This document shows, piece by piece, positions 23,668-31,860 of a stretch of 38,138 nt of DNA. The DNA lies in the NCBI GenBank assembly GCA_013152925.1, contig JAADFK010000004.1, positions 1 to 38,138 of the forward strand. Direction: 5' to 3'. How positions within the stretch are numbered: position 1 is the stretch's first letter; every line of letters begins with the position of its first letter. The notes under the pieces were generated by a model. It ran no database searches, was not told the DNA's origin, and saw nothing but the letters and a program-made list of their open reading frames with translations. The stretch comes from Acidobacteriota bacterium. GTDB lineage: Bacteria > Acidobacteriota > Thermoanaerobaculia > Thermoanaerobaculales > Sulfomarinibacteraceae. A program made the position numbers and the translations under genes.

Positions 23668-23764
23668 GCTCTCCAGGCGGCGTGGTTTGTGGAAGACCCC
23701 GGCTCCTTGCCCCGCAGAGCATCTTCCCTCTATCCTCTATCCTTTTTCCTCTTTCTCTTTCTCC

Positions 23765-26700
23765 TCACGCCTCACCCTTTTCCCCGACCAGCCCCCGGAA
23801 GTCTTCGAGAATGCGGTAGAGGGCGGGGATGAGGACCAGGGTGATGGCGGTGGCGAACATGACGCCGAAGCCGAGGCTGACGGCCATGGGGATGAGGAAG
23901 CGGGCCTGCATGCTGCGCTCGAGGATCATGGGGGTCAGGCCGAAGAAGGTGGTCAGGGTGGTCAGAAGGATGGGCCGGAAACGGCGGATTCCGGAATCCA
24001 GGAGCACCTGGTTGAGGGGAATGTGCTCGGCGCGCTCGTGGTTGATCAAATCGACCATGATCAGGGAATCATTGACGACCACGCCCGTCAGGGCGACGAC
24101 CCCCATTCCGGAGAGCATGCTGAGGTTGAGCCCCATGAGCAGGTGGCCGAGGACGGCGCCGATGATGCCGAAGGGGATGGCCGTCATGATGATCAGCGGC
24201 TGGACGTAGCTCCTGAGGGGGATGGCCAGCAGGGCGAAGATGGCCAGCTGGGCCACGAGGAAGTTGACGCCAATGCTCTTCATGGATTTCGACTGTTCGC
24301 GCTGGGCGCCGCCGAAGCGGAAGCTCAGCCCTGGGAAATCCTGGACGAGCTGGGGCAGGACCTTGTCGCGGATCTGACGGTTGATCTCGTTGGCGTTGGC
24401 CTGCTGCTCGTCCACGGTGCCCGTGACCGTGACCACGCGGCGGCGATCCGTGCGGTTGATGATGGAGTAGCCCCGGCCCTCGGTGACCTCGGCCACGGTG
24501 GGGAAGGGGATGCGGGTACCGTCCGGCAGCGAGATCCTCAACCTGTCGAGGCTTGCCAGGGTCCGGCGGGCAGCCTCGGGGTAGCGGACCTTGACGCGAA
24601 TGTCGTCGCGGCCCCGCTGGATGCGCTCGGCCTGGTCGCCCCAGTAGGCATGGCGCACCTGGTTGGCCAGGTCGGCCAGGCTGAGGCCCAGGTTGTGGCC
24701 CTCTGGCTTGAGGCGGATCTTGAGCTCCACCTTGCCGGGCTCGAAGGAGTCGGCCACGTCGCCGACCCCGGGGTACTCGCGGATGGCGGCCTTGAGCCGG
24801 TCGGCGGCCCGCACGAGGACAGCGAAGTCGCGGTGGGAGAGCTCCACGTTGATGTCCTCGCCCACGGAGAAGAGGTTGGAGGAGAAGGCCAGGGAGGAGG
24901 CACCGGGGATCTCGCCGACGATTTCCCGCCAGCGGTTGGCCAGAACGGGGGAGGGGATGCCCCGGTCCTCGCTGTCGAGGAGCTCGACGGTCACCTCGGC
25001 CAGGTGGCCACCGGAGTCGCCGCCCACGCCCTGGCTGTGTCCCCCGGCGGCGACCCGCTGGGCGCGCGGCTGCTGGCCGATGACCGTGGCGATGTGGCGG
25101 ATGATGGGCGGGGCACCCTCGCCCCGCTCTGTCTCGAGCTCGGCGGCGGCCTTTCGTGCGGCCGTCTCGATCCGGGTGGCGTAGGCCTCGGTGACGTCGA
25201 GTGGCGTCCCCTTGGGCATGGTCAGCTCGGCGGTCATGAAGTCGGCGTCCACGCGGGGCATGAAGGTGAACTTGACGTGGCCCCCGGCGATCAGGCCGAT
25301 AACGATCGTCAGGGTGGCGATGGCCGCCGCCAGGGTGACGTAGCGCCGGCGGACGGCGAGCTCGAGAAGATGGGCGTACGGGCCGTTGACGAAGCGCTCC
25401 AGGGCGTTCCTGGCCCGGGCCTGGAGGCGGGCGATGGGCCCGGGGATCCGGCGGCCGCGGGCACGCGCCAGGTGGCTGGGCAGGATGAAGAGGGCCTCGC
25501 AGAGGGAGATCAGCAGCACCGACACGACCACGACGGGGATCGTCTTCATGATCTGGCCCATGCGGCCCGAGGTGTAGGCCAGGGGGATGAAGGCAGCGAC
25601 GGTGGTCAGGACGGAGAAGATCACGGGAACGGCCATCTCCCGGACGCCGCGTATGGAAGCCTGCAGGGGGGCCATGCCCTGCTCCCGGTAGGCGAAGATG
25701 TTCTCTCCGATGACGATGGCGTCGTCCACCACGAGGCCCAGGGATACGATGAAAGCGAAGAGGGAGATCATGTTGATGGTGACGCCGAAGTGGGAGAGGA
25801 CGAGCATGGCGCCAAGAAAGGAGGTGGGGATGCCCATGGTGGTCCAGAAGGCCAGCCGGAGGTCGAGGAAGATCGCCAGGGAGAGGAAGACGAGGATCAG
25901 CCCGAGGCGTCCGTTGCGGAGGAGGAGGTCGATGCGCGAATGGAGGATCTCCGAGCGGTCCTCGTAGGTGTCGACCCGGACACCGGCGGGGAGGTGGGGA
26001 CGGAGCCTCGTCAGGTAGGACTTGACGGCGTCGACGATCTCGATGGCGCCCTGGTCGCCGACGCGGAAGACCTGGACCGAGGCCGCCGGGGTGCCGTCGA
26101 AGCGGGAGGCGATGTCGCTGTCCTCGAAGCCGTCCACCACGGTGGCGATGTCCCCGAGACGGATCCGTGTGCCGTCGGGACGGGCGAGCACGACGATGTC
26201 GGCGAACCCGGGCCCCCGGTAGCGCTGGCCCTTGCCGCGGACGAGGATCTCGCCGCCACGCGTCTTGATGGTGCCGCCCGGAACGTCCAGGGAGCTCCTC
26301 CGGACGGCGTCGGCCACCTGGGCGAAAGAGAGGCCGTAGCGCCGCAGGGTGTCCTCGGAGACCTCGATGTCGATCTCGAAACGCCGCACGCCGCTGATCT
26401 CCACCTGGGAGATGGAGTCCATGGCCGTCAGGTCGTCACGGATCTGCTCGGCCAGGGTCTTGATGGTGGTCTCGGGGACCTTGCCGTGGACCACCACGGT
26501 GATCACCTGGGTCCGGCTGAGAACCTCGGCGATCACCGGCTTCTCCGTCTGCTCGGGAAAGGTCTCGATGCGGTCCACGGCGGCCTTGATGTCGTCGAGC
26601 ACCCGACGCGGATCGGCGCCGTCCTCGAGCTCGGCGATCACCGTGCCCATGCCTTCCTGGGCCATGGAGCGGATGCGGTCAATCCCCTCCACACCGGCGA

Positions 26701-26923
26701 TGGCCTCCTCGACCTTCATGCAAACCCCCTCCTCCACCTCGGCGGGGGCGGCCCCGAGGTAGGGGACCCTGACGGTGATCATCTGGGTGGGAAGGTCCGG
26801 GAAGACCTGGACGGGCAGGCGCCACAGGGCAATGGCGCCACCGATGATGAGGAAGAGCATGAGGATGTTGGCCGCCACGTGGTTGGCGGCCATGAACGCC
26901 AGGGGCCCCCGCTGCTCGTTCAT
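23765..26923 (-). CDS. RND efflux transporter permease (AcrB-type)
   Basis: Inner-membrane proton-driven pump of the HAE-like RND superfamily, 1052 aa, the normal size for AcrB relatives. Residues 1-30 form the first membrane helix (NHVAANILMLFLIIGGAIAL) followed by VQVFPDLPTQMITVRVPYLGAAPAEVEE-type porter sequence. The proton-relay pair is Asp400-Asp401 in GLVVDDAIVIGEN. The TM10 region reads GVVVNDSLIMVDLIN, so the Lys of AcrB (K940) is replaced, as in many non-AcrB RND subfamilies. The ATG at 26923 overlaps the stop of the adaptor gene (ATGA). It is the last gene of the tetR-nodT-adaptor-pump operon. Substrates cannot be told from sequence. Confidence 0.94.
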   Translation of the reverse strand: MNEQRGPLAFMAANHVAANILMLFLIIGGAIALWRLPVQVFPDLPTQMITVRVPYLGAAPAEVEEGVCMKVEEAIAGVEGIDRIRSMAQEGMGTVIAELEDGADPRRVLDDIKAAVDRIETFPEQTEKPVIAEVLSRTQVITVVVHGKVPETTIKTLAEQIRDDLTAMDSISQVEISGVRRFEIDIEVSEDTLRRYGLSFAQVADAVRRSSLDVPGGTIKTRGGEILVRGKGQRYRGPGFADIVVLARPDGTRIRLGDIATVVDGFEDSDIASRFDGTPAASVQVFRVGDQGAIEIVDAVKSYLTRLRPHLPAGVRVDTYEDRSEILHSRIDLLLRNGRLGLILVFLSLAIFLDLRLAFWTTMGIPTSFLGAMLVLSHFGVTINMISLFAFIVSLGLVVDDAIVIGENIFAYREQGMAPLQASIRGVREMAVPVIFSVLTTVAAFIPLAYTSGRMGQIMKTIPVVVVSVLLISLCEALFILPSHLARARGRRIPGPIARLQARARNALERFVNGPYAHLLELAVRRRYVTLAAAIATLTIVIGLIAGGHVKFTFMPRVDADFMTAELTMPKGTPLDVTEAYATRIETAARKAAAELETERGEGAPPIIRHIATVIGQQPRAQRVAAGGHSQGVGGDSGGHLAEVTVELLDSEDRGIPSPVLANRWREIVGEIPGASSLAFSSNLFSVGEDINVELSHRDFAVLVRAADRLKAAIREYPGVGDVADSFEPGKVELKIRLKPEGHNLGLSLADLANQVRHAYWGDQAERIQRGRDDIRVKVRYPEAARRTLASLDRLRISLPDGTRIPFPTVAEVTEGRGYSIINRTDRRRVVTVTGTVDEQQANANEINRQIRDKVLPQLVQDFPGLSFRFGGAQREQSKSMKSIGVNFLVAQLAIFALLAIPLRSYVQPLIIMTAIPFGIIGAVLGHLLMGLNLSMLSGMGVVALTGVVVNDSLIMVDLINHERAEHIPLNQVLLDSGIRRFRPILLTTLTTFFGLTPMILERSMQARFLIPMAVSLGFGVMFATAITLVLIPALYRILEDFRGLVGEKGEA

Positions 26924-28131
26924 GAACGGCCTTCCCCGTGGTCCGGCTCGGCGGGCCGGGGCCTCGAAGCGGAGCGCGGCGCGGCCTTTCCAGGGGCCAC
27001 GCGGATCTTCATGCCGTCGGTCACCACCTCGAGCTGGGAGGTGACCACCACGTCGCCGTCGGAGAGCCCCTCCGTCACCAGGGCCGTTCCACTGTCGTAG
27101 AGCGCGACGGTGACCGGCGCGAAGCGCAGCTTCCCGTCACGAGCGAGCCAGACAGTGTGGCCCTCGTGGACGGCGTGCCGCGGAATGACGTAGGCGCCGG
27201 AGAGAGTCTCGCCCTCGATGGCCACGTGGACGAACATCCCGGGCACAAGCGTCGCGTTCCGGTCGGCGAAGGGTTCGTCCACCTCGACGATGACGTGGAC
27301 CATCCGCGTGGCCGGGTCCACCTCGCCCTCGGTACGGGCCACCCGGGCCCTCCATGTGTGGTTCCGGCCGGCGAACTCGACGGTCACGGTGGCCGGGGAT
27401 CCCTTGCCGCGGGAGCCCGGCCTGGGCACGTGGAGCCAGCGCAGCTCTGCGTCTCGCAGGGGTACGGGGATCTCCATGATGTGAGAGCCGTAGACGGTGG
27501 CCACGGCTTGCCCGGGGCCCACGTACTGGCCCACGTCGGCATTCTTGGAGACCACACGGCCGTCGAAGGGGAGGCTGAGCCGTGTCCGCTCCAGGTTGAG
27601 CTTCGCCGTGGCCAGGTCGGCCCGGGCGGCCTCGAGCTGGGCGCGGGCCTGCTCCACCTGGGGAAGCCGGAGCACGAGGGGCGAGGGGGGCTTCTCGCCG
27701 GGATGGATGCGGTCCCACTCCTGCCGGGCGACGCGGGCCTCGGCCTCGGCCTGGTCGAGCTGGACCCTGGCCTGCTGCACACCGGCCTCGGCCCGCTGCA
27801 CGGCGGCCTCGTAGTCCCGCGGGTCGATGACCATCAGGGCCTCGCCGGCCCGGAAGAAGCCTCCGGCCGCCATGGCGGGATGGACCTCGATGATGCGTCC
27901 TGCCACCTGGGGGATCAGCTGGACACGAATCCTGGCGCGGACGGTGCCGTCACCGTGGACGATCACCGGGTGGTCCACGGGATGGACCGTGACACCGTCC
28001 ACCAGCGGGCCGAGGTAGGGCTGCCGGACACGGGGAGGGCTCTTGCGGCTGCTGATCAGCATGGCGGCGACGAGGAAACCGGCCGCCACGATGAGGAGGG
28101 GCAGGGCAGCACGTTTGAGGGTTTTCATCAT
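26920..28131 (-). CDS. RND efflux periplasmic adaptor (membrane fusion protein)
   Basis: Connects the inner-membrane pump with the outer-membrane channel. The 403-aa protein has an N-terminal anchor (LPLLIVAAGFLVAAMLIS), a biotinyl-lipoyl half (IPQVAGRIIEVHPAMAAGGFFRAGEALMVID), a coiled-coil hairpin (AVQRAEAGVQQARVQLDQAE to EQARAQLEAARADLATAKL), the second half LPFDGRVVSKNADVGQYVGPGQ, and the beta-barrel and membrane-proximal domains (VPGMFVHVAIEG). The start is one of two tandem ATGs at 28131 and 28128, with AAGG 8 nt upstream, 4 nt after the stop of the outer-membrane gene. The last residues are a Pro/Arg-rich tail. It belongs to the same operon as its neighbours. Confidence 0.93.
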   Translation of the reverse strand: MMKTLKRAALPLLIVAAGFLVAAMLISSRKSPPRVRQPYLGPLVDGVTVHPVDHPVIVHGDGTVRARIRVQLIPQVAGRIIEVHPAMAAGGFFRAGEALMVIDPRDYEAAVQRAEAGVQQARVQLDQAEAEARVARQEWDRIHPGEKPPSPLVLRLPQVEQARAQLEAARADLATAKLNLERTRLSLPFDGRVVSKNADVGQYVGPGQAVATVYGSHIMEIPVPLRDAELRWLHVPRPGSRGKGSPATVTVEFAGRNHTWRARVARTEGEVDPATRMVHVIVEVDEPFADRNATLVPGMFVHVAIEGETLSGAYVIPRHAVHEGHTVWLARDGKLRFAPVTVALYDSGTALVTEGLSDGDVVVTSQLEVVTDGMKIRVAPGKAAPRSASRPRPAEPDHGEGRS

Positions 28132-28135
28132 GATC

Positions 28136-29638
28136 TCAGCCTTCCGGAGGGGTGGTGTTCTTCGCCGGGGAGGCCCCGGTGGCCGCCGCCGCGGCCTCTG
28201 TCCGTGCGGTCCCGGCCTCGGTCGGTTCCCAGTTGCCGCCAAGCGCCAGGTAGAGGCCCACGCGGTTGTCCCAGAGAGAGGCCTGGGTGACGGTCAGGGC
28301 CAGCTGGGAAATCTGCTTGGCCCTGTCCGCCGCCAGGAGGTCGAGGAGCGCGCCCGTTCCCTCCTCGTAACGCCACCGGGCCAGCTCCTCGGCGTTGGTG
28401 GCGGCCTCCACCCTCTGCCGGGCCGCCCGGAGCTGGTCCTGGAGGGTGGCGTCGGCCGTCAGCCCGTCTTCCACCTCCCGGAGCGCCTGGAGCACGGCGC
28501 TGGCGTACTGGGCCGCGGCGGCCTCGGCGCGGGCGCGGGTGGCCTCCACCTGGGCCCGGAGCTGGCCGCCGTGGAAGATCGGTGCGATGAGGTTGGCCAG
28601 GGCCGAGTAGATCAGGCCGGAGGTGTCGAGGAGGTGGGAGAGATCGTCGGAGACGATGCCGCCGCTGGCCGTCAGCCGGAGGTCGGGGTAGAGAGCCGCC
28701 AGGGCGGCGCCCACCTGGGCCGTGGCCGCCGAGAAGCGCATCCGGGCGGCCACGAGGTCCGGCCGCCGGTCCAGCAGGGAGACGGGCAGGCCCACGGGGA
28801 TCGGGTCCAGGGCCGGGACGGCCGGAAGCGTATCGGGGAGCTCGGGCCCCGTTCCCGGCCGGCGGCCCACGAGAATGTCGAGGGCGTGGCGGGTGGCCGC
28901 CAGGGACCGCTCGATGGGTGGGATGGCAGCGGCCGCCGCCGCCCGGTTCTCCCGGACCAGGTAGAGATCGCCGGCGTCCACCACGCCCGCTCGGTACCGG
29001 GCCTCCACCAGCTCAGCCGTCTGCGTCCAGCTATCGAGGGTGGTCCGGTCGATGGTGAGCTGGCGCTCGAGGGCCGAGATCTGGGCGCGAAGGCGGATGA
29101 CCTGGGCGATCAGGGTGTCGACGAGCGTTGTGCGATCGGCCTCGGCGGCGAGGACCTGGGCCCAGGCGGCCTGCTGGGTTCGCCTGAGGCGGCCGAAGAG
29201 GTCCAGCTGATAGTTGACGCTGAGCTGCTGCTGGAAGGTGGTGGAGTAGATCCCGACGCGTCCCACCCTGGGCAGGACGAAGGAGAACTTGTTGCGCTGG
29301 CCCCTGAGATCGTAGTCGACCTGGGGCAGCCGGGCGCCGTAGGCACCCTTGAGAACGGCCTCGGCTTCCAGGACCCGGGCCGCGGCGGCCTTGAGGTCGG
29401 TGTTGTTGGCCAGCGCCTCCTCGATCAGGGAGGTGGTTACGGGATCGGCGAAGTCGCGCCACCAGTCGTCGGGGGGAAGGGGAAGCCTGGTTGCCTTCTC
29501 CGGCGAAGGGGCCGCCACGAAGGACTCTGCGGTGTCGGCCGCGGTCTTCGGCGCCTCGTCCGGGTCTGGTCCCAGCGTGCATCCGGCGGCCAGGAGCGCC
29601 GCAGCCGTCACGGCGGCCAGGAGGGCACTGTGCCTCAT
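28136..29638 (-). CDS. NodT-type outer-membrane efflux lipoprotein
   Basis: Outer-membrane channel of the TolC/OprM type, 500 aa. The signal peptide ends in the lipobox LLAAGC with Cys20, and the next residue is Thr, so sorting to the outer membrane is expected. Two OEP repeats are visible: WWRDFADPVTTSLIEEALANN with LKAAAARVLEAEAVLKGAYGARLPQV, and the second with RRPDLVAARMRFSAATAQVGAALAALYPDLRLTASGG and QVEATRARAEAAAAQYASAVLQALREVEDGL. The ATG at 29638 overlaps the tetR stop (ATGA). The C terminus is an Ala/Thr/Pro tail. Channel-first gene order (before adaptor and pump) is less common but known. Confidence 0.93.
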   Translation of the reverse strand: MRHSALLAAVTAAALLAAGCTLGPDPDEAPKTAADTAESFVAAPSPEKATRLPLPPDDWWRDFADPVTTSLIEEALANNTDLKAAAARVLEAEAVLKGAYGARLPQVDYDLRGQRNKFSFVLPRVGRVGIYSTTFQQQLSVNYQLDLFGRLRRTQQAAWAQVLAAEADRTTLVDTLIAQVIRLRAQISALERQLTIDRTTLDSWTQTAELVEARYRAGVVDAGDLYLVRENRAAAAAAIPPIERSLAATRHALDILVGRRPGTGPELPDTLPAVPALDPIPVGLPVSLLDRRPDLVAARMRFSAATAQVGAALAALYPDLRLTASGGIVSDDLSHLLDTSGLIYSALANLIAPIFHGGQLRAQVEATRARAEAAAAQYASAVLQALREVEDGLTADATLQDQLRAARQRVEAATNAEELARWRYEEGTGALLDLLAADRAKQISQLALTVTQASLWDNRVGLYLALGGNWEPTEAGTARTEAAAAATGASPAKNTTPPEG

Positions 29639-30303
29639 CGTCCGTCTCCACCGGCCACGGCCAGGACGCCCGCAGTGGAGAATCGGGTGATATGCCGCGC
29701 CATCCGTTCCAGCTCCTCGGCGGGCCACGAGGGGGCGTCCGGACCGTGCCGCAGCCGCGCGTGGTGGATCACGTGGACCAGCTGGCCGACGATGGAATGG
29801 ACGCAGAGCTCGGCCGAAACCTGGTCGAGACCCGGCGCCACCTGGCGCAGCGCCGAGGCGAGGCTCCGGCGGACAGGGTCGATCATGGTCTCGAAAAGGA
29901 CGTGCCGTGGAAGGTGGGGATCCAGCATCTCACGGGCCATCAGCTCCATGATCAGCCGGCCCTCGCTCTCATCGATCAGGGGCTCCATGAACGATGCGGT
30001 GAAGGTCGAGAGGACGAGCTCCACGTCGGCGTCGTCGCCGGCCTCCTCGAGAGCCTGTTCCAGCCGCCCGGTCCGTATCCGTCGGAGGGCGTCCAGTCGC
30101 CGCTGGAAGACCTGGAGGTAGAGGTTGTCCTTGCCGCCGAAGTGGTAGTTGACCGAGGCGACGTTGCAGTGTGCGGCCTGGGTGATTTCCCGGACCGAGG
30201 TGGCGTCATAGCCTCTCTCTGCGAAGAGCCGCTCGGCCGACTCCAGGAGCCGCTCCCGGGTCGTATCGGATTCGGCGCTCTGGTGTGCCGGTCCTTCTGT
30301 CAT
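29635..30303 (-). CDS. TetR-family regulator of the efflux operon
   Basis: A 222-aa repressor. The HTH domain covers about residues 13-60: TRERLLESAERLFAERGYDATS, VREITQAAHCNVASVNYHFGGK and KDNLYLQVFQRRLDAL. The C-terminal ligand domain, with MELMAREMLDPHLPRHVLFETMIDPV, resembles the CecR/YbiH (DUF1956) group. The ATG at 30303 has GGAG 8 nt upstream; ATG 30324 has none. It is the first gene of the four-gene efflux operon, and a palindrome covers the promoter -10 box, so it should repress itself and the pump together until an inducer binds. Inducer unknown. Confidence 0.93.
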   Translation of the reverse strand: MTEGPAHQSAESDTTRERLLESAERLFAERGYDATSVREITQAAHCNVASVNYHFGGKDNLYLQVFQRRLDALRRIRTGRLEQALEEAGDDADVELVLSTFTASFMEPLIDESEGRLIMELMAREMLDPHLPRHVLFETMIDPVRRSLASALRQVAPGLDQVSAELCVHSIVGQLVHVIHHARLRHGPDAPSWPAEELERMARHITRFSTAGVLAVAGGDGR

Positions 30304-30333
30304 GGAAGGGTCTCCAATGCTCATTTCAATCGT

Positions 30334-30357
30334 GAGTATAAAACGAATGTTTTACTC
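30334..30357 (-). promoter_or_regulatory. TetR operator over the efflux promoter
   Basis: AAAACGAATGTTTT (30340-30353) is a palindrome with GAGT and ACTC extensions at 30334-30337 and 30354-30357 (offset by two bases). It overlaps the -10 box at 30335-30340, as expected for a TetR-type repressor site. Confidence 0.7.
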
Positions 30358-30363
30358 CTGCAA
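30335..30363 (-). promoter_or_regulatory. Promoter of the tetR-efflux operon
   Basis: On the minus strand TTGCAG (30363-30358) and TATACT (30340-30335) are separated by 17 nt, about 32 nt before the ATG at 30303. Confidence 0.6.
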
Positions 30364-30373
30364 GGCCCCCCCC

Positions 30374-30660
30374 AGGACGGGACGTGCCGCCCACGTACTT
30401 CTCGCGAGACCGTGCAGCCCAGCCTCAACGCCAAGGAGAGAAGTGCGTGAGTGGCACTCCACGGGAAGGGCGCCCGGAGCATTAGTGTGCCATCGAAGGA
30501 GGCGTTCCGCGACGCATTCCGGCGGGCGCCTCCAAACCGCTCTGACCGCCCCTCGCGTCGCGCCCGCCGGAAGCGGACGGCGCTTCCGGGCGGGCCTCCG
30601 CCGGCCCTCCCGGGAGCGAACGCCGGAGCCGAGGAGAACCCGTTCCCTGCGCGCCAGGGA
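30374..30660 (+). repeat. Dispersed structured element, copy A
   Basis: Copy A of a roughly 280-nt element with three helices. Helix 1 pairs 30384-30403 (GTGCCGCCCACGTACTTCTC) with 30438-30457. Helix 2 pairs 30517-30529 (TTCCGGCGGGCGC) with 30560-30572. Helix 3 pairs 30581-30590 (CGCTTCCGGG) with 30609-30618. It fills the gap between the divergent tetR operon and the hydrolase gene, pointing towards the hydrolase. Frames are open through it, but its three copies vary in a way that keeps base pairs, not protein. Copies B and C are at 37724 and 37395. Confidence 0.75.
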
Positions 30661-30715
30661 GAGCCGAAAACCAACGGACACCGCCTTCCGTGCTCCGAGG
30701 GAACTGGACGGGCGG

Positions 30716-30721
30716 TATACT
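30716..30721 (+). promoter_or_regulatory. -10 box TATACT of the hydrolase gene
   Basis: TATACT sits 19 nt before the ATG at 30741, with the ribosome binding site AGGAGG between them. No good -35 is seen. It lies just past the end of structured element A. Confidence 0.45.
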
Positions 30722-30740
30722 GGGCGGAAGGAGGCTACCC

Positions 30741-31511
30741 ATGTCCAAGACTCTCGTGATGATCCACGGCATGTTTTCAGCCCCCTGGGTCTGGGAGAAG
30801 TACGTGCCATTCTTCGAGGATGTGGGCTGGCGCTGCGTGACGCCGACCCTGCGCCACCACGACATCGAGCCGGGGAGCCCGCCTCCTCCCGAGCTGGGCA
30901 CGACGAGCGTGCTGGATTACGTCGAGGACCTGGAGGAGCTGATCCGCGGCCTGGAGGAGGAGCCGGTCCTCATGGGGCACTCCATGGGCGGGCTGCTGGC
31001 GCAGATGCTGGCGGCCCGGGGACAGGGCTCCGCGGCGGTGCTCCTGACCCCGGCGGCGCCGGCGGGCGTGCTGGCGCTCTCTCCCGCGGTGATCAAGTCG
31101 TTCCTCGGTCCCCTGACCACCTGGGGCTTCTGGAGGAAGTCCTTCCGGCCGACATTCAAATCGGCTCTCTACGCCTTCCTGGAGGGTTTCCCCGAGGAGG
31201 AACGGCGCGGGATCTGGGAGCGGATGGTGTACGAGTCCGGCCGGGCCATCTTCGAGATCGGCCTGTGGCCGTTCGACCGGCGCCACGCCACCCGCGTGGA
31301 CCCCGCGGCGGTCACCTGCCCCGTGCTGGTGGTGGCTGGCGGCAGGGACCGCGCCACGCCGGCCTTTGCCGTTCGCAAGGTGGCAAAACGTTACCCAACG
31401 GCCTCCTACCACGAGCTGCCTGACCAGGCCCACTGGGTGCTGGCCCAGACCGGCTGGCAGGACGTGGCCGCCCTCTGCGCCCGCTGGCTGGGGGAAGTGG
31501 CTCCGGGCTGA
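30741..31511 (+). CDS. Alpha/beta hydrolase
   Basis: A 256-aa cytoplasmic hydrolase of the alpha/beta fold. The oxyanion strand is TLVMIHGMFSAPWVWE, the nucleophile elbow GHSMGG carries Ser81, the acid is probably Asp203 in VVAGGRDRATP and the catalytic His is His231 in LPDQAHWVL. A lid of about 70 residues (110-180, KSFLGPLTTWGFWRKSF to GFPEEERRGIWERM) separates the core halves. AGGAGG lies 6 nt before the ATG at 30741. It is a single gene between structured element A and the Asp-box protein. Esterase or lipase activity is likely; the substrate cannot be named. Confidence 0.9.
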   Translation: MSKTLVMIHGMFSAPWVWEKYVPFFEDVGWRCVTPTLRHHDIEPGSPPPPELGTTSVLDYVEDLEELIRGLEEEPVLMGHSMGGLLAQMLAARGQGSAAVLLTPAAPAGVLALSPAVIKSFLGPLTTWGFWRKSFRPTFKSALYAFLEGFPEEERRGIWERMVYESGRAIFEIGLWPFDRRHATRVDPAAVTCPVLVVAGGRDRATPAFAVRKVAKRYPTASYHELPDQAHWVLAQTGWQDVAALCARWLGEVAPG

Positions 31512-31833
31512 GGTCCGACCGGCAAGGGTGCGTCCCGCCATGAACGATGTCCGGTGTCACCTGGTGGGGAACCTTGTTCTTGATGATGGTCCGGCTGGGT
31601 CCTGGCCGCCTGGTCTGTCGAGGTTGTCCTGTTCGTAGCCAGGTGGGCCGGACCGAATCAACGGCTCGCGGAGGAGATCCATACACGGGGATGGAGCTCC
31701 CCGGTGAGCTGGAACGGTTTCTCCCGCCCATCGTCCGATGAGGCGCGGCCGGTCATGTCGTTTTCTGATACGGTCGCACGTGCTGTGTGATGTCGGCCGC
31801 GCCAATAGTGTTCCGGAATACGGATTGTGGATG
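31512..31833. other. Intergenic region without recognised element
   Basis: About 320 nt between the hydrolase and the Asp-box protein gene. I see no gene, no strong hairpin with a T-run and no copy of the window's repeat families. Confidence 0.5.
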
Positions 31834-31839
31834 TAGAAT
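31834..31839 (+). promoter_or_regulatory. -10 box TAGAAT with weak -35
   Basis: TAGAAT, with TTCCGG 17 nt upstream (31811-31816, weak), gives a short leader before the ribosome binding site GGAGGTGA at 31851-31858 and the ATG at 31861. Confidence 0.5.
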
Positions 31840-31860
31840 CGAACAATCATGGAGGTGAGC

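Noticed and set aside
23576-27100. 1174-codon open frame antisense to the RND permease
   Set aside because: Its product is a Gly/Asp/His/Val-rich mirror of the RND codons and starts in repeat DNA.
30302-30740. Protein-coding gene within structured element A
   Set aside because: Open frames exist but lack a start signal. The copies vary as base pairs, not as codons.
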